Shown here piece by piece: positions 38,528-49,270 of a DNA stretch of 64,000 nt. Location: positions 1 to 64,000 of the forward strand of contig CAMZFV010000007.1 in NCBI GenBank assembly GCA_947306175.1. Direction: 5' to 3'. Source of the DNA: an uncultured Prevotellaceae bacterium (GTDB taxonomy: Bacteria; Bacteroidota; Bacteroidia; Bacteroidales; Muribaculaceae). Position numbers and translations under genes: made by a program. Every line of letters starts with the position of its first letter. Positions within the stretch are counted from its first letter, which is position 1. Below the pieces are notes generated by a model. The model made no database searches, was not told the DNA's origin, and saw only the letters and a program-made list of their open reading frames with translations.

Positions 38528-41098
38528 TTATTCGTTGTCGTTTTGTTGGTTCTCTGTATTCTCGGAGTTCTCTGAGATCTCGGAGTTCTCTGAGTTCTCT
38601 GGTTGCTCTGTGAGATTATCTGCAAAGGCGTCGCGTACGCTTTCCTCGTCAGTCGTCTCGGGCTCGGTATCCACCTTGCAAACGCTTGCTATCTCGTCGT
38701 TTTTCTTCTCTAGGTTGATGAGCCTTACACCCTGAGTGGCGCGTCCCATGACGCGGAGCGAGCTAACCCGTAGCCTGATGGCGATGCCGCTCTTGTTGAT
38801 GATGACAAGGTCGTTTTCGTCATTCACATTCTTGATTGCAATTAGCTTGCCAGTCTTGGGAGTAATGTTAATGGTTTTAACACCTTTACCGCCACGGTTG
38901 GTCACGCGATAGTCCTCAAGGGCACTGCGTTTACCCATACCCTGCTCCGAAACGACGAGCACGTTGTCACGGGTGCCGGCACGCATACAGATCATGCCGA
39001 TCACTTCGTCACCCTCACTCAGGGTCATGCCCTTAACGCCAGTAGCGGTACGACCCATAGCACGAACCTTGGTCTCGGCAAAGCGGATAGCATAACCCTT
39101 GCTGTTAGCCATAATCACCTCGCTGTTACCCTCGGTAAGGATAGCACCTACGAGCTGATCGTCCTCAGCGATATTGAGGGCACGCACACCATTGGCACGT
39201 GGACGGGAGTAAGCACTCAGACTCGTGCGCTTCACAATACCCTTCTTGGTGCCAAATACAATATAATGTGACTGGTTGTACTCGGGATCGGTCAAGGCCG
39301 TTGCGCGGACAAAGGCCATGATGCGGTTCTCACTATCCAGATTCAGCAGATTCTGGATGGCGCGACCCTTGCTGTTCTTGGTGCCTTCGGGAATCTCGAA
39401 CACACGCAGCCAGAAGCAGCGGCCCGTAGCCGTGAAGAACAGCATGTAATTGTGGTTGGTGGCTTCATAGACATACTCGATGAAGTCCTCATCGCGGGTG
39501 TCACTGCCCTTGGCGCCCACACCGCCGCGTGCCTGAGCACGGTATTCCTTGAGCGGGGTGCGCTTGATATAACCGAAGTGGGAGATGGTGATGATCATGG
39601 GATCGTCGCTGTAGAAGTCCTCTGCGTTCATCTCCTCGCTGGAATAAACAATCTGGGTACGGCGCTCGTCGCCGAATTTCTCCTTGACTTCGAGCAATTC
39701 CTCCTCAATCACCTTGCGGCACTCGGCGGGATCATCGAGGATAGCCTGCAGGTGCTCGATGGTCTTGCGCACCTCGGCCAACTCGTTGTGGAGCTTCTCC
39801 TGCTCCAATCCGGTGAGCTGGCGCAGACGCATTTCAACGATGGCGCGGGCCTGAATCTCGGTAAGGCTGAAACGCTCGCGCAAGCGCTGGATAGCGTGGT
39901 CGGTCGAGTCACTGCTCTTGATGATGGCGATCACCTCATCGATATTGTCGCTGGCAATAATCAGTCCTTCCAGGATGTGGGCACGCTCCTGCGCTTTCTT
40001 CAGGTCATAGCGGGTGCGGCGGATGACCACCTCGTGGCGGTGCTCCAGGAAGTAGTGGAGCAGCTGCTTGAGGTTAAGCAGCATGGGACGGCCATTGACC
40101 AGACATACGTTGTTCACGCTGAAGGAAGACTGCAACTCGGTCATCTTGTACAGCTTGTTGAGCAGCACGTTGGGGTTGAAGTCCTTCTTCACGTCGATGA
40201 CGATGCGCATACCGTGGCGGTCGCTCTCGTCGTTGATGTCGGCAATGCCTTCAATTCTCTTCTCCTCGACCAGGCGGGCGATGTTCTCAATGAGGTCTTT
40301 CTTGTTGACATTGTAAGGAATCTCATTGACCACGATGCGCTCATGGTTGTGCTCGGTCTCAATCTCGGCCTTGGCGCGCACGACGATGCGTCCGCGACCT
40401 GTCTCAAAGGCGTCTTTCACACCCTGGTAGCCGTAGATAATACCACCCGTGGGGAAGTCGGGCGCCTTGATGTAGTTCATCAGGTCGCTCACCTCCATCT
40501 CGGGGTCTTCGAGCAAAGCCAGGCAGGCATCGATACACTCGCCCAGGTTGTGGGGAGCCATATTGGTCGCCATACCGACGGCAATACCCGTGGCACCGTT
40601 TACCAACAGGTTAGGAATGCGAGTGGGCAGCACCGAGGGCTCTTCAAGCGTGTTATCGAAGTTGGGCACGAAATCAACGGTGTCCTTGTCCATGTCCTCC
40701 ATCATGCTCTCGCCCATCTTGTCGAGACGCACCTCGGTGTAACGCATGGCAGCGGGGCTGTCACCATCCACCGAACCGAAGTTACCCTGTCCGTCAACCA
40801 GCGGGTAGCGCATCGCCCATTCCTGAGCCAGACGGACCATGGCGAAGTAAACCGAAGAATCACCGTGGGGGTGGTACTTACCAAGCACATCACCCACGAT
40901 ACGTGCCGATTTCTTGTAGGGGGCATTGGAATAGTTGCGCAACTTGTCCATGCCGTAGAGTACCCTGCGGTGCACCGGCTTGAAGCCGTCGCGCACATCG
41001 GGTAGCGCACGCGAAACGATGACCGACATCGAATAATCGATGTAACTGGTCTTCATTTCGTTCTCAATGTTGATCTCTAGAATTCGATCGTTGTCCAT
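38528..41098 (-). CDS. gyrA: DNA gyrase subunit A
   Basis: [51 protein letters not shown]; acidic SEN/SEI-rich tail. Confidence 0.97.
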   Translation of the reverse strand: MDNDRILEINIENEMKTSYIDYSMSVIVSRALPDVRDGFKPVHRRVLYGMDKLRNYSNAPYKKSARIVGDVLGKYHPHGDSSVYFAMVRLAQEWAMRYPLVDGQGNFGSVDGDSPAAMRYTEVRLDKMGESMMEDMDKDTVDFVPNFDNTLEEPSVLPTRIPNLLVNGATGIAVGMATNMAPHNLGECIDACLALLEDPEMEVSDLMNYIKAPDFPTGGIIYGYQGVKDAFETGRGRIVVRAKAEIETEHNHERIVVNEIPYNVNKKDLIENIARLVEEKRIEGIADINDESDRHGMRIVIDVKKDFNPNVLLNKLYKMTELQSSFSVNNVCLVNGRPMLLNLKQLLHYFLEHRHEVVIRRTRYDLKKAQERAHILEGLIIASDNIDEVIAIIKSSDSTDHAIQRLRERFSLTEIQARAIVEMRLRQLTGLEQEKLHNELAEVRKTIEHLQAILDDPAECRKVIEEELLEVKEKFGDERRTQIVYSSEEMNAEDFYSDDPMIITISHFGYIKRTPLKEYRAQARGGVGAKGSDTRDEDFIEYVYEATNHNYMLFFTATGRCFWLRVFEIPEGTKNSKGRAIQNLLNLDSENRIMAFVRATALTDPEYNQSHYIVFGTKKGIVKRTSLSAYSRPRANGVRALNIAEDDQLVGAILTEGNSEVIMANSKGYAIRFAETKVRAMGRTATGVKGMTLSEGDEVIGMICMRAGTRDNVLVVSEQGMGKRSALEDYRVTNRGGKGVKTINITPKTGKLIAIKNVNDENDLVIINKSGIAIRLRVSSLRVMGRATQGVRLINLEKKNDEIASVCKVDTEPETTDEESVRDAFADNLTEQPENSENSEISENSENTENQQNDNE

Positions 41099-41339
41099 TT
41101 GTATGTTTACGTTTTAAATCTGTTCCGGGCACCGCACCGCAGGCAAAATTCCGCCCCAGGCTAGCACGCATGCCACGACATTAGGTTTAACCTACAAATT
41201 TACGCACTTTTTTTCAATCAACAATTCGATTTGCGCCACTTTTTGACTTAATATGGGGCAAAATGTTTAAAACTCATTCAAAATATTCTAAAATTACCAT
41301 TTTTCCTCGTTTTTCATATTTCCTGCACTCTTATAAAAC

Positions 41340-41372
41340 AAAAAATCGCCCGTTTAGGGGCGATTCTTTTTA
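41340..41372 (-). terminator. Hairpin terminator after dnaA
   Basis: AAAAATCGCCC GTTTAG GGGCGATTCTTTTT. Confidence 0.65.
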
Positions 41373-41392
41373 TCTCAAACGAGAGTGTTTCC

Positions 41393-42796
41393 TCATTGGG
41401 TCAGGCTGGCAGTAATAGCCTGTACTTCCCGTGAGAAATCCTTCTCGATTGACATGCGCTGCTCGATCTGGATGCAGGCATGGAGCACCGTGGCATGAGT
41501 GCGGTCGAGCTTGGCGCCGATGCTGGTCGATGACATCTGGGCCTCTTTCTTGGCCAGATACATTACCAACTGTCGGGCATCGCTGATCTCGCGCTTGCGG
41601 CTCTTGCCATAGAGTACGTCGGTGGGCAGGTTGTAGTAGTCGGCCACTGTCTCGGCGATGGACTCAAAGGTCACCTGCTTGTCGGCTACCTTGACAGTGT
41701 TGCCGATGATGCTACGGGCCAGATCGACAGTAATCTCCTGCCCCAACATTGTGGCATGGGCCAACAGAGCCACCATCACACCTTCGAGCTCACGCACGCT
41801 GTCTGCGACATGGGTAGCGATGAAGTCCAGTACCTCATCACTGATATTCAAGCCGTCCTGAGCGGCCCGCATGGCGAGGAACTTGCGCCTGAGCACAAAG
41901 TCGGGTTTCTCGAGTTCCACTGTCATTCCCCACTTGAAACGGGAAATCAGCCTGGGCACCATGCCGTCCAGATCGCTGGGGCGGCAATCGCTCGACATCA
42001 CCAGTTGGCGCTGGTGCTGATGGAGATGGTTGAAGATGTGGAAGAAGGTATTTTGAGTGCCCTGCTTGCCTGCAAACTCCTGAATGTCGTCCAGCAGGAG
42101 CACGTCGATGCTCTCATAGAAATTGATGAAGTCGTTGACTTTCTTCTGTACCACGGCAGTCGTATACTGGCTCTCAAATACGCGGGCGGTGACATACAAC
42201 ACCCTCATTCTGGGGAACTGCTCCTTGAGTTTGATACCGATGGCCTGCAACAAGTGGGTCTTGCCTACGCCCGTCGAGCCAAAGACAAATAAGGGGTTAT
42301 AAGTCTTCACTTCGGGGTGCTCGGCAATAGCCTGACCAATGCTCAAGGCCAGTTTGTTGCTCATGCTGCTGCAGTAGTTCTCAAAGGTGTATCGCGGATT
42401 GAGCTGCGGGTCGATATCCTCCAACGCGTCCTCATGATCAAAGGGGTTGGCGACGCGCGGCTTGCGGATCTTGAGTTCCTGTTTGAGTTTAACGCTTGAA
42501 TTGTCCTTTGTCTGCTCGACGGCGCTGGCATCGTCATTAGCCACTACATTATATTTATAAGAGAGCTTGACATTCTCGCCAAAGACCTTTTTCAAGGCTG
42601 CCGAGAGGATGCTGAGGTAGCGTTCCTCGATCTTTTCAACAAAGAACTGCGAAGGCGCCCAAAGCGTCACGTGGTTGTTTTTCTGGTCATAGTCAACGGC
42701 AACAATGGGAGCGAACCAAGCATTATACTGCTCGGCCGGGAGGTTAGCCTTGATGGCGGCAAGGCAACGGTTCCACTGTTGTGCAACGTCAAACAT
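41393..42796 (-). CDS. dnaA: Chromosomal replication initiator DnaA
   Basis: FVFGSTGVGKTHLLQAIG; VLLLDDIQEFAGK; KLDRTHATVLHACIQIE. Confidence 0.96.
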   Translation of the reverse strand: MFDVAQQWNRCLAAIKANLPAEQYNAWFAPIVAVDYDQKNNHVTLWAPSQFFVEKIEERYLSILSAALKKVFGENVKLSYKYNVVANDDASAVEQTKDNSSVKLKQELKIRKPRVANPFDHEDALEDIDPQLNPRYTFENYCSSMSNKLALSIGQAIAEHPEVKTYNPLFVFGSTGVGKTHLLQAIGIKLKEQFPRMRVLYVTARVFESQYTTAVVQKKVNDFINFYESIDVLLLDDIQEFAGKQGTQNTFFHIFNHLHQHQRQLVMSSDCRPSDLDGMVPRLISRFKWGMTVELEKPDFVLRRKFLAMRAAQDGLNISDEVLDFIATHVADSVRELEGVMVALLAHATMLGQEITVDLARSIIGNTVKVADKQVTFESIAETVADYYNLPTDVLYGKSRKREISDARQLVMYLAKKEAQMSSTSIGAKLDRTHATVLHACIQIEQRMSIEKDFSREVQAITASLTQ

Positions 42797-42997
42797 TCTG
42801 TAATATTTTTCTTAGTAATGGTTGGTTTAAAATCGTGCTTCTAGCAGTACAAATTTCGGTCAATATTTTCTTATAAAAAAGTGCTCAAAAAATTTGGAAA
42901 AATCATTTTAAGTGTAACGACATTGAAAAACAAAGGGTTACGACTCCTTTTTATTTTCTTTACAATTTACGTCATTTGTTTTTTATTACTCCACTAG

Positions 42998-43024
42998 TTA
43001 TCAGCATATTATCTATTATCGGCA
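42998..43024 (+). promoter_or_regulatory. Cluster of three TTATC-containing 9-mers (possible degenerate DnaA boxes) upstream of dnaA
   Basis: TTATCAGCA, TTATCTATT, TTATCGGCA at 42998, 43009, 43016. Confidence 0.25.
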
Positions 43025-43110
43025 TTTTGACTGTTCCATTTTTCAAACTCGCAAATGGCTGTTATTACTAGGGTTTGATTTTGCAAATCCCAAAAACAGT
43101 AATTTTCAAA

Positions 43111-43147
43111 AAAATCTCTATTTGGACTCATTCCAAATAGAGATTTT
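43111..43147. terminator. Perfect hairpin terminator downstream of mlaD-like gene
   Basis: AAAATCTCTATTTGG ACTCATT CCAAATAGAGATTTT. Confidence 0.75.
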
Positions 43148-43219
43148 AGCATGTTTCATTGAGGGATTTTTCTGCCCCGAATTTGATGTTTCTTTGTTAT
43201 TTCTAACCCAGTCAGCACC

Positions 43220-44122
43220 TTAGAATACTTTTACATTAATGTAACGTTTGGGATGGGCCTTGATGTCGGTCAACAACGAGTCAAGGCTGGCGATGGCATG
43301 ATTGGCGTTGTCATAGAGTTCGCGGTCGTTCATGACCTTGCCAAGCGTTGAATTCTTGTCATTGAGCTGCTCGCTCAACTTCTCCAGATTGGCCAGCGTG
43401 GCATTGAGCTTGCCCATTGTCTCGTCCAGCGGCAGTTCCTTCAGCGAGGTGGACAGGTCAGTCAGGTTACCCGTCGCACCAGTCAGATTGTTGGTGATGC
43501 CATTCACATTGTTCATCACTCCAGGCACACTGCGGTTAAGATTGTTCATCAGCACCGTTAGTTGCTGAGCGCTAATCTGCAACTGACGCGTAATTGCATC
43601 AAGCCTGGTCAGCGATGCGGCAAGTGCAGGATCGGCTGTCAACCCGTTCACGTTGTTGAGAATGGAATCCACCACAGGCAACATACCATTGACCACAGGC
43701 ATCACATTATCGGTCACGTTATCCATCAGTCCTGGCACTTTGGTCGTGGGGATGAAACTACCCGTCTTCATCGCGGGACCTTCACCCAGATTGAGCACCA
43801 ACGATGTGCCACCCAGCAAACCAGACACCAAATTCACCGTCGTACCCTCGGGGATGGTCATATCCTTCTCCATCGCCATCATCACAGTGATTTTATGCTT
43901 GCTGTAGTCATAGGTAATTTCCCTCACCTGCCCTACTTGGAAGCCGCTCACTGTCACCGGTGCTGCCTCCAGCAGACCATCGGTATTCTCCACCTCGGTA
44001 TAGAAGTGATTAGCGGGGGTCAGCAAGTTAATGCCTTTCAAGTAATTAACGCCCCAGTACAGGAGCACGAGGCCCAAGAGCACTGTCAGCGCAATCTTCA
44101 CGTTTTTATTCAAAAATTTCAT
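43220..44122 (-). CDS. MCE/MlaD family protein
   Basis: Single N-terminal TM; GLLEAAPVTVSGFQVGQVREI; IPEGTTVNLVSGLLGGTSLVL. Confidence 0.88.
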   Translation of the reverse strand: MKFLNKNVKIALTVLLGLVLLYWGVNYLKGINLLTPANHFYTEVENTDGLLEAAPVTVSGFQVGQVREITYDYSKHKITVMMAMEKDMTIPEGTTVNLVSGLLGGTSLVLNLGEGPAMKTGSFIPTTKVPGLMDNVTDNVMPVVNGMLPVVDSILNNVNGLTADPALAASLTRLDAITRQLQISAQQLTVLMNNLNRSVPGVMNNVNGITNNLTGATGNLTDLSTSLKELPLDETMGKLNATLANLEKLSEQLNDKNSTLGKVMNDRELYDNANHAIASLDSLLTDIKAHPKRYINVKVF

Positions 44123-44281
44123 ATCTTTGATCCGTTATTCTCTCATTTAAACGGCAAAGGTATAAAAAAAATTACCCACAATGCTCCATTTTACAACTTT
44201 TGTAACTACATTTGCAAAAATTTATACTTTAGGCATTAGTAATGTATAGGCTCAGAATCATACTATAGACTGAGAAATAAT

Positions 44282-44301
44282 GCAAGATTTTGTGTCTCTA
44301 C
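44282..44301. repeat. Solo degenerate half of the GAGACGCAAAATCTTGCGTCTC palindrome family
   Basis: GCAAGATTTTGTGTCTCTAC. Confidence 0.55.
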
Positions 44302-44318
44302 AAAACAAATAAGAAGTT

Positions 44319-45092
44319 ATGAAATCTCCACACCAATACGCATGCCTGTACGGACTCATCGGTTATCCGCTGGTCCATTCCTTCTCGCGCGACTTCTTTA
44401 ACCGCAAGTTTGAGGCTGAGGGCATCGACGCCTATTACCTCAATTTTGAGATTCAGGACATCGGCCAACTCATGGAGGTCATCGCCCGTTACCCCAACCT
44501 GCGCGGACTGAATGTCACCGCCCCTTATAAGCAAGTTGTCATCCCCTGGCTCGATTCCCTTGACGAGGACGCCACCGCTGTGGGTGCTGTCAACGTTATC
44601 CGCCTTCACCGTGACCCGATGACGGGCAGTCTCATCGCCTTGAGTGGCCACAATACCGATGTCACGGGTTTTGCCCGCACCGTCCCTGCCATCCTCACTC
44701 CGCAGCGTACCCGTGCGATGGTGCTGGGCACTGGAGGAGCGGCATTGGCCGTTAGTGCTGCGTTGCAGCGCCATGGTGTCGCTGTCCAGTTGGTTTCGCG
44801 TCACAAACGAGAACACATCCTCGTCTATGAAGAGATCACACGGGCAATGGTTGCCGACCACGGCATCATCGTCAATGCCACACCGCTGGGCAAGTTCCCC
44901 GATGTGGACCAATGCCCCGACTTCCCCTTCCGCTTCTTGACGCCTCACCACATCTGCTACGACTTAATCTATAATCCCGAGGAAACCCTTTTCATCAAAC
45001 GTGCTGCCCAGCAGGGAGCAGAGACCAAGAACGGCATCGAAATGCTGCTGCTACAAGCTTTTGACGCCTACGACATCTGGACAAGAGAATAG
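44319..45092 (+). CDS. aroE: Shikimate dehydrogenase
   Basis: YGLIGYPLVHSFSRDFFN; LNVTAPYKQVVIPWLDSLDEDATAVGAVNVI; VLGTGGAALAVSAAL. Confidence 0.93.
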   Translation: MKSPHQYACLYGLIGYPLVHSFSRDFFNRKFEAEGIDAYYLNFEIQDIGQLMEVIARYPNLRGLNVTAPYKQVVIPWLDSLDEDATAVGAVNVIRLHRDPMTGSLIALSGHNTDVTGFARTVPAILTPQRTRAMVLGTGGAALAVSAALQRHGVAVQLVSRHKREHILVYEEITRAMVADHGIIVNATPLGKFPDVDQCPDFPFRFLTPHHICYDLIYNPEETLFIKRAAQQGAETKNGIEMLLLQAFDAYDIWTRE

Positions 45093-45150
45093 ACATTTGA
45101 TTATAGGCAGTAGGTGACGCACCATTAAGCTAAAAGCATTAGATCCTGAA

Positions 45151-47187
45151 ATGACTTCACCGCTCTCGCGTTTTCCAGTATTCCGCATCCTTGTGCCGTT
45201 TGGCGTGGGAATTCTGGTTCAGGCGGTATTGCCATACTGGTGGATGCCATTGCTGCTTATTGCCGTTGCGGTTGCCATCTATTTTTTCTTGAGCCTACAA
45301 TCCCGCACTCCTGAAGGCCGACTGAGTTGGCGTTCCCATTATATCCTACCAATTGCGATGGGTGCCCTCGCATTGGGATGGTTATCGGCAATCATTCATG
45401 ACCCACCCCGCATAGGCACCGACAAACTAGAAGATCAAATTCTCACAGGCCGTGTAGTCAATCTTGAATACACCGACTTCTCGATGCGTCTAACCGTTGA
45501 AGTGCTCGACAACGACCTTCCGCCATGCAAGGTGCTGGTTTCGACACGGGGCTGTGACTACACCATGCAGGCAGGTGACCTGGTGGCTTGGCCGGCCGAT
45601 CTCCATGAGGTGGGCAATCTGGGCAACCCCGACGAAATGGATTATGCTGCCTATTTGCTTCACAGCGATGGCATCCGTTATCAACAACACCTGCCTGTCG
45701 GCATTGTCAAGAAGATAGGACACTCTCCCACCCTGTTTACCCGCTTGGCGAACGTCAGGCGAGATTTGCAGCTCAAGGTATTCAATACGACTCTCTCTCC
45801 TGCTGCCCAACAATTTGTTGCCGCCCTGTTATTGGGAAATAACAGCTTTATCGACAAGGCGACACGTCAAGAATTCTCAGCGGCGGGTGTGGCACACGTT
45901 TTGGCACTGAGCGGCTTGCATGTAGGCTTTATCGCCCTGATTATCTGGTGGATGCTGTTCCCGCTTGATTACTTGGGCAAGAAGCGATGGCGGCTGCTCA
46001 TCACCCTTGCCGCAATAGCCCTGTTTGCTGTGTTCACGGGACTTTCTTCTAGCGTGGTTCGTGCTACAGTGATGGTTGGCTTTGTATTCGCCTCGCTTAT
46101 TTTCCATAGGCGTTCTGTTTCGCTCAATGCCCTAGGGATGGCAGCATTACTTATTCTTGTGTTCAATCCATCGGCCATCTATGGCGTGGGATTCCAACTG
46201 AGCTTCATCACCGTTGGGGCCATATTGCTATTTGCTCGTTTGCCCCAATCTCTCGAGAGCCGTTACAAATGGGTCAACCGCCTAACCTCAATGGTAATTA
46301 CATCACTGGTGGCGATGCTGTCAACTATTGCGCTGACCGCCCACTATTTTCACACGATTTCCCTGGTATCGGTGCTTTCCAACCTGCTCATTCTGCCAGT
46401 AATGCCCGTTTTCATGGTGCTTGGTGCCCTTTTCCTGCTGGTCACAGCGGCAGGGATGCAATGGCCACTCATTAACTGGGCGTTGGATGGAATCTGCCGT
46501 TATATCCATTGGGCTGCAAAAGCAGCAATTGCGATTCCCGGGTCTCATTTTGGCGGTATCTATGTGAGTGTGTTCGGGGTCATCGCTTGGTTTATAGTCA
46601 TGGTTTTCCTTGTCCTGTGGCTCTACCGCCGTTCTTTCCGCTATCTGTTGGCGGCGGGCGCTGCCCTTGCGGTACTGCTGGCCCACTCGCTGTGGGTGGA
46701 TGCCAACACATCTCGTCAGGGTCTCGTCGTCTTCAGCTCTTTCACCTCAACTCCAATCATATATTATAATGGTGATATCGCCTATGCATGGGTTCCAGAT
46801 GATGAGGATCCCGATTCAGCGGCATTTGCGCGCTTCTACTTGGGCTTTATGGCTCGACAAGGCATTCACGATCTGCATTTCATTGCCAATGGAGACAGCC
46901 TGCGGGAAAGGGATGCCATGATTCGCCCTCCGTTTGCCCACCTCATGGGAAACCGCATCCTTGCTGCGGGAAGCGGCAGATGGAAAAGCATGACGGCATC
47001 GGGGCAGCTGTCGCTCGATGCGGTCATCATCACCAAGCGATTTCACGGCACGATCGCAAAACTCAAGGAACTGTACCAATTCAAGCGACTAATCATTTCG
47101 CCAGCCCATCATGAAAGCGCCAGGCTGCAGCAAGAATGCGACAGCCTGGGCTTAGAAGTCATCAAAGGATATTATCGTTTCAAATAA
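45151..47187 (+). CDS. ComEC/Rec2 family competence protein
   Basis: AALLLGNNSFIDKATRQEFSAAGVAHVLALSGLHVGFIA; multiple TM helices. Confidence 0.9.
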   Translation: MTSPLSRFPVFRILVPFGVGILVQAVLPYWWMPLLLIAVAVAIYFFLSLQSRTPEGRLSWRSHYILPIAMGALALGWLSAIIHDPPRIGTDKLEDQILTGRVVNLEYTDFSMRLTVEVLDNDLPPCKVLVSTRGCDYTMQAGDLVAWPADLHEVGNLGNPDEMDYAAYLLHSDGIRYQQHLPVGIVKKIGHSPTLFTRLANVRRDLQLKVFNTTLSPAAQQFVAALLLGNNSFIDKATRQEFSAAGVAHVLALSGLHVGFIALIIWWMLFPLDYLGKKRWRLLITLAAIALFAVFTGLSSSVVRATVMVGFVFASLIFHRRSVSLNALGMAALLILVFNPSAIYGVGFQLSFITVGAILLFARLPQSLESRYKWVNRLTSMVITSLVAMLSTIALTAHYFHTISLVSVLSNLLILPVMPVFMVLGALFLLVTAAGMQWPLINWALDGICRYIHWAAKAAIAIPGSHFGGIYVSVFGVIAWFIVMVFLVLWLYRRSFRYLLAAGAALAVLLAHSLWVDANTSRQGLVVFSSFTSTPIIYYNGDIAYAWVPDDEDPDSAAFARFYLGFMARQGIHDLHFIANGDSLRERDAMIRPPFAHLMGNRILAAGSGRWKSMTASGQLSLDAVIITKRFHGTIAKLKELYQFKRLIISPAHHESARLQQECDSLGLEVIKGYYRFK

Positions 47188-48565
47188 GCGATTGGACGAT
47201 TTTCTTGACGTCACTGCCCAACCGTTGTGCTTCCGGCATGGTGTGGGCCTCGCTGTAGATGCGAATGATGGGCTCTGTGTTGCTCTTGCGCAGGTGAACC
47301 CAGCCATCTTCAAAATCAATCTTCACCCCGTCGATGGTCGTCACCTTTTCTCCCTGGTAGTGCTGCTCAACGGCACGCAGGATGGCATCAACGTCCATAC
47401 CAGGCTGCAACTGCAGCTTATCCTTAGCGATGCTGTACTGCGGATAGGTCTGTTTCAACTGGCTTACGGTTTTGCCGCTATGTGCCAGCAGCGACAGGAA
47501 AAGGGCTACCCCCACAAGGGCATCACGCCCGTAGTGGCTGGCAGGATAAATCACACCACCGTTGCCCTCACCACCTATGACGGCACCAGTGCGGCGCATC
47601 TCGGTGGTCACGTTAACTTCTCCAACCGCAGCTGCGGTATAGGAGCAGCCGTGCTTAAGGGTAACATCGCGCAGGGCACGTGACGAAGAGAGATTGCTCA
47701 CCGTCGCCCCGGGAGTGTGGTTGAGGACGTAGTCGGCAACCGCCACCAGGGTGTATTCCTCGACAAAGAACTCGCCGTTTTCCATCACAATGGCCAGGCG
47801 GTCCACATCGGGATCCACGACAAAGCCCACATCGGCTTTACCCTGGCGCATGAAGTCGCTGATGGCAGTGAGGTTTTCAGGAATAGGCTCGGGCGTGTGG
47901 CCGAAGTTACCTGTCGGGTCACAGTAGAGCTTCTCTACCCGCTTTACACCTAACGCCTCCAGCAGTTGAGGAATGGCGACGCCTCCCACACTGTTTACGG
48001 CATCGACTGCCACGGTGAAGTCGGCACGGCGGATGGCCTCGACATCCACGAGGTCGAGCGCCAATACCTGATCGATGTGGCGGCGCAGCCACGTGTAATT
48101 CTTCTGTTCACGTCCCAAGTGGTCCACATCGACATAGTCAAAGGCCTCGGCCTCGGCGATGCGCAAGACTTCCTTGCCCTCCTCATCTGTGAGGAATTCG
48201 CCACGGTGGTTGAGCAGTTTAAGGGCATTCCACTGGCGTGGGTTGTGGCTGGCGGTAATGATGATGCCACCACAGGCACCCTCACCCACTACGGCCAGTT
48301 CAGTCGTAGGTGTGGTAGCCAAACCGATGTTCACCACGTCAAAGCCCATGCCCGTAAGTGTGCCAACGACATTATTGAGGACCATGCGTCCTGACAAACG
48401 TGCGTCACGACCCACGACAATGACATTACTCTTGACAGGTGATCTATGGCGCATCAGCATGGCAAAAGCCGATGTGAACTTGACGATATCCAGCGGCGTG
48501 AGCCCATCGCCAGCCTTGCCGCCGATGGTGCCGCGTATTCCAGAAATTGATTTAATCAGTGACAT
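47180..48565 (-). CDS. glmM: Phosphoglucosamine mutase / phosphohexomutase
   Basis: ISGIRGTIGGKAGDGLTPLDIVKF; ITASHNPRQWNALKLLN; VDPDVDRLAIV; RKSNTEPIIRIYSEA. Confidence 0.9.
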   Translation of the reverse strand: MSLIKSISGIRGTIGGKAGDGLTPLDIVKFTSAFAMLMRHRSPVKSNVIVVGRDARLSGRMVLNNVVGTLTGMGFDVVNIGLATTPTTELAVVGEGACGGIIITASHNPRQWNALKLLNHRGEFLTDEEGKEVLRIAEAEAFDYVDVDHLGREQKNYTWLRRHIDQVLALDLVDVEAIRRADFTVAVDAVNSVGGVAIPQLLEALGVKRVEKLYCDPTGNFGHTPEPIPENLTAISDFMRQGKADVGFVVDPDVDRLAIVMENGEFFVEEYTLVAVADYVLNHTPGATVSNLSSSRALRDVTLKHGCSYTAAAVGEVNVTTEMRRTGAVIGGEGNGGVIYPASHYGRDALVGVALFLSLLAHSGKTVSQLKQTYPQYSIAKDKLQLQPGMDVDAILRAVEQHYQGEKVTTIDGVKIDFEDGWVHLRKSNTEPIIRIYSEAHTMPEAQRLGSDVKKIVQSLI

Positions 48566-48580
48566 AATTTATTTCTTAAA

Positions 48581-48647
48581 TAGGCTTTAGGCTTTAGGTT
48601 TTAGGAAACGGATGCTACCTAATGCCTAACACCTAAAGCCTAATAAC
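48581..48647. repeat. Heptamer-armed inverted element upstream of glmM
   Basis: GGCTTTA GGCTTTA GGTTTTA ... GCCTAAC ACCTAAA GCCTAAT around a GGATGCTACC loop. Confidence 0.8.
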
Positions 48648-49228
48648 TAGATTTTGCTGTGGTAGTAGCGCACGTGGTAGAAGAACGGCATCACGTAGGA
48701 AATCTCGCCCGTGAAGCCATATTGAGACTTGATGACCAGGTTCACCTCGCATTCGACGCCAAGGAACAGTAGCGGGAACTGCAGGCCGTAGCCCCACTGT
48801 GAAGAGGACGGCAGCGTGTAATCACCATAGTTGAAGCAGCACGGCGTCTGGTCCATCGATGTTTCGTTGCCGCTATAAATTGTCCAAGTCCCGTTGGCAT
48901 ACCACGTCGAAAGATTGTAACGGCTGTAGCGGAAGTAGATGGGCTCGCCCTGCTTTACCTTGTCGTTGGCACGGTCACCTGCATCCAGCACCTGCATATA
49001 AACGTTACCATCCACATCCACGCGATAGAACGGCGCGTCGGGACCCACCTCAAAGACGGAGTCAGCGGGGACATTCATCACCACACGGTGGTTGGCCAAA
49101 AAGGCGTTCACAGAGTTTCGCTCATCGTTGAGGCGATCGGCATAACTCTGGTCGTTATCACAAGCCGCCAGCATCAATACCATTGCCAGCAACCCCATGA
49201 AAAGGCTCTTATTCATTATTTCCTTCAT
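48647..49228 (-). CDS. DUF4827-like lipoprotein
   Basis: Lipobox LMLAAC; DNDQSYADRLNDERNSVNAFLANHRVV. Confidence 0.65.
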   Translation of the reverse strand: MKEIMNKSLFMGLLAMVLMLAACDNDQSYADRLNDERNSVNAFLANHRVVMNVPADSVFEVGPDAPFYRVDVDGNVYMQVLDAGDRANDKVKQGEPIYFRYSRYNLSTWYANGTWTIYSGNETSMDQTPCCFNYGDYTLPSSSQWGYGLQFPLLFLGVECEVNLVIKSQYGFTGEISYVMPFFYHVRYYHSKI

Positions 49229-49231
49229 ATT

Positions 49232-49270
49232 TCTTTTAGTTGTTAGTTGTCAGTCCTTAGTCCTTAGTTG
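49232..49270. repeat. Heptamer array upstream of DUF4827-like gene (overlaps 3' end of next gene)
   Basis: CTTTTAG TTGTTAG TTGTCAG TCCTTAG TCCTTAG TTG. Confidence 0.8.

Noticed and set aside
38540-38610. Short-period repeat at the gyrA 3' end (TCTCTGAGTTCTC...)
   Set aside because: Encodes a low-complexity acidic GyrA tail; no sign it is an independent element
39452-41005. 517-aa plus-strand ORF opposite gyrA
   Set aside because: Antisense shadow ORF; gyrA is unambiguous
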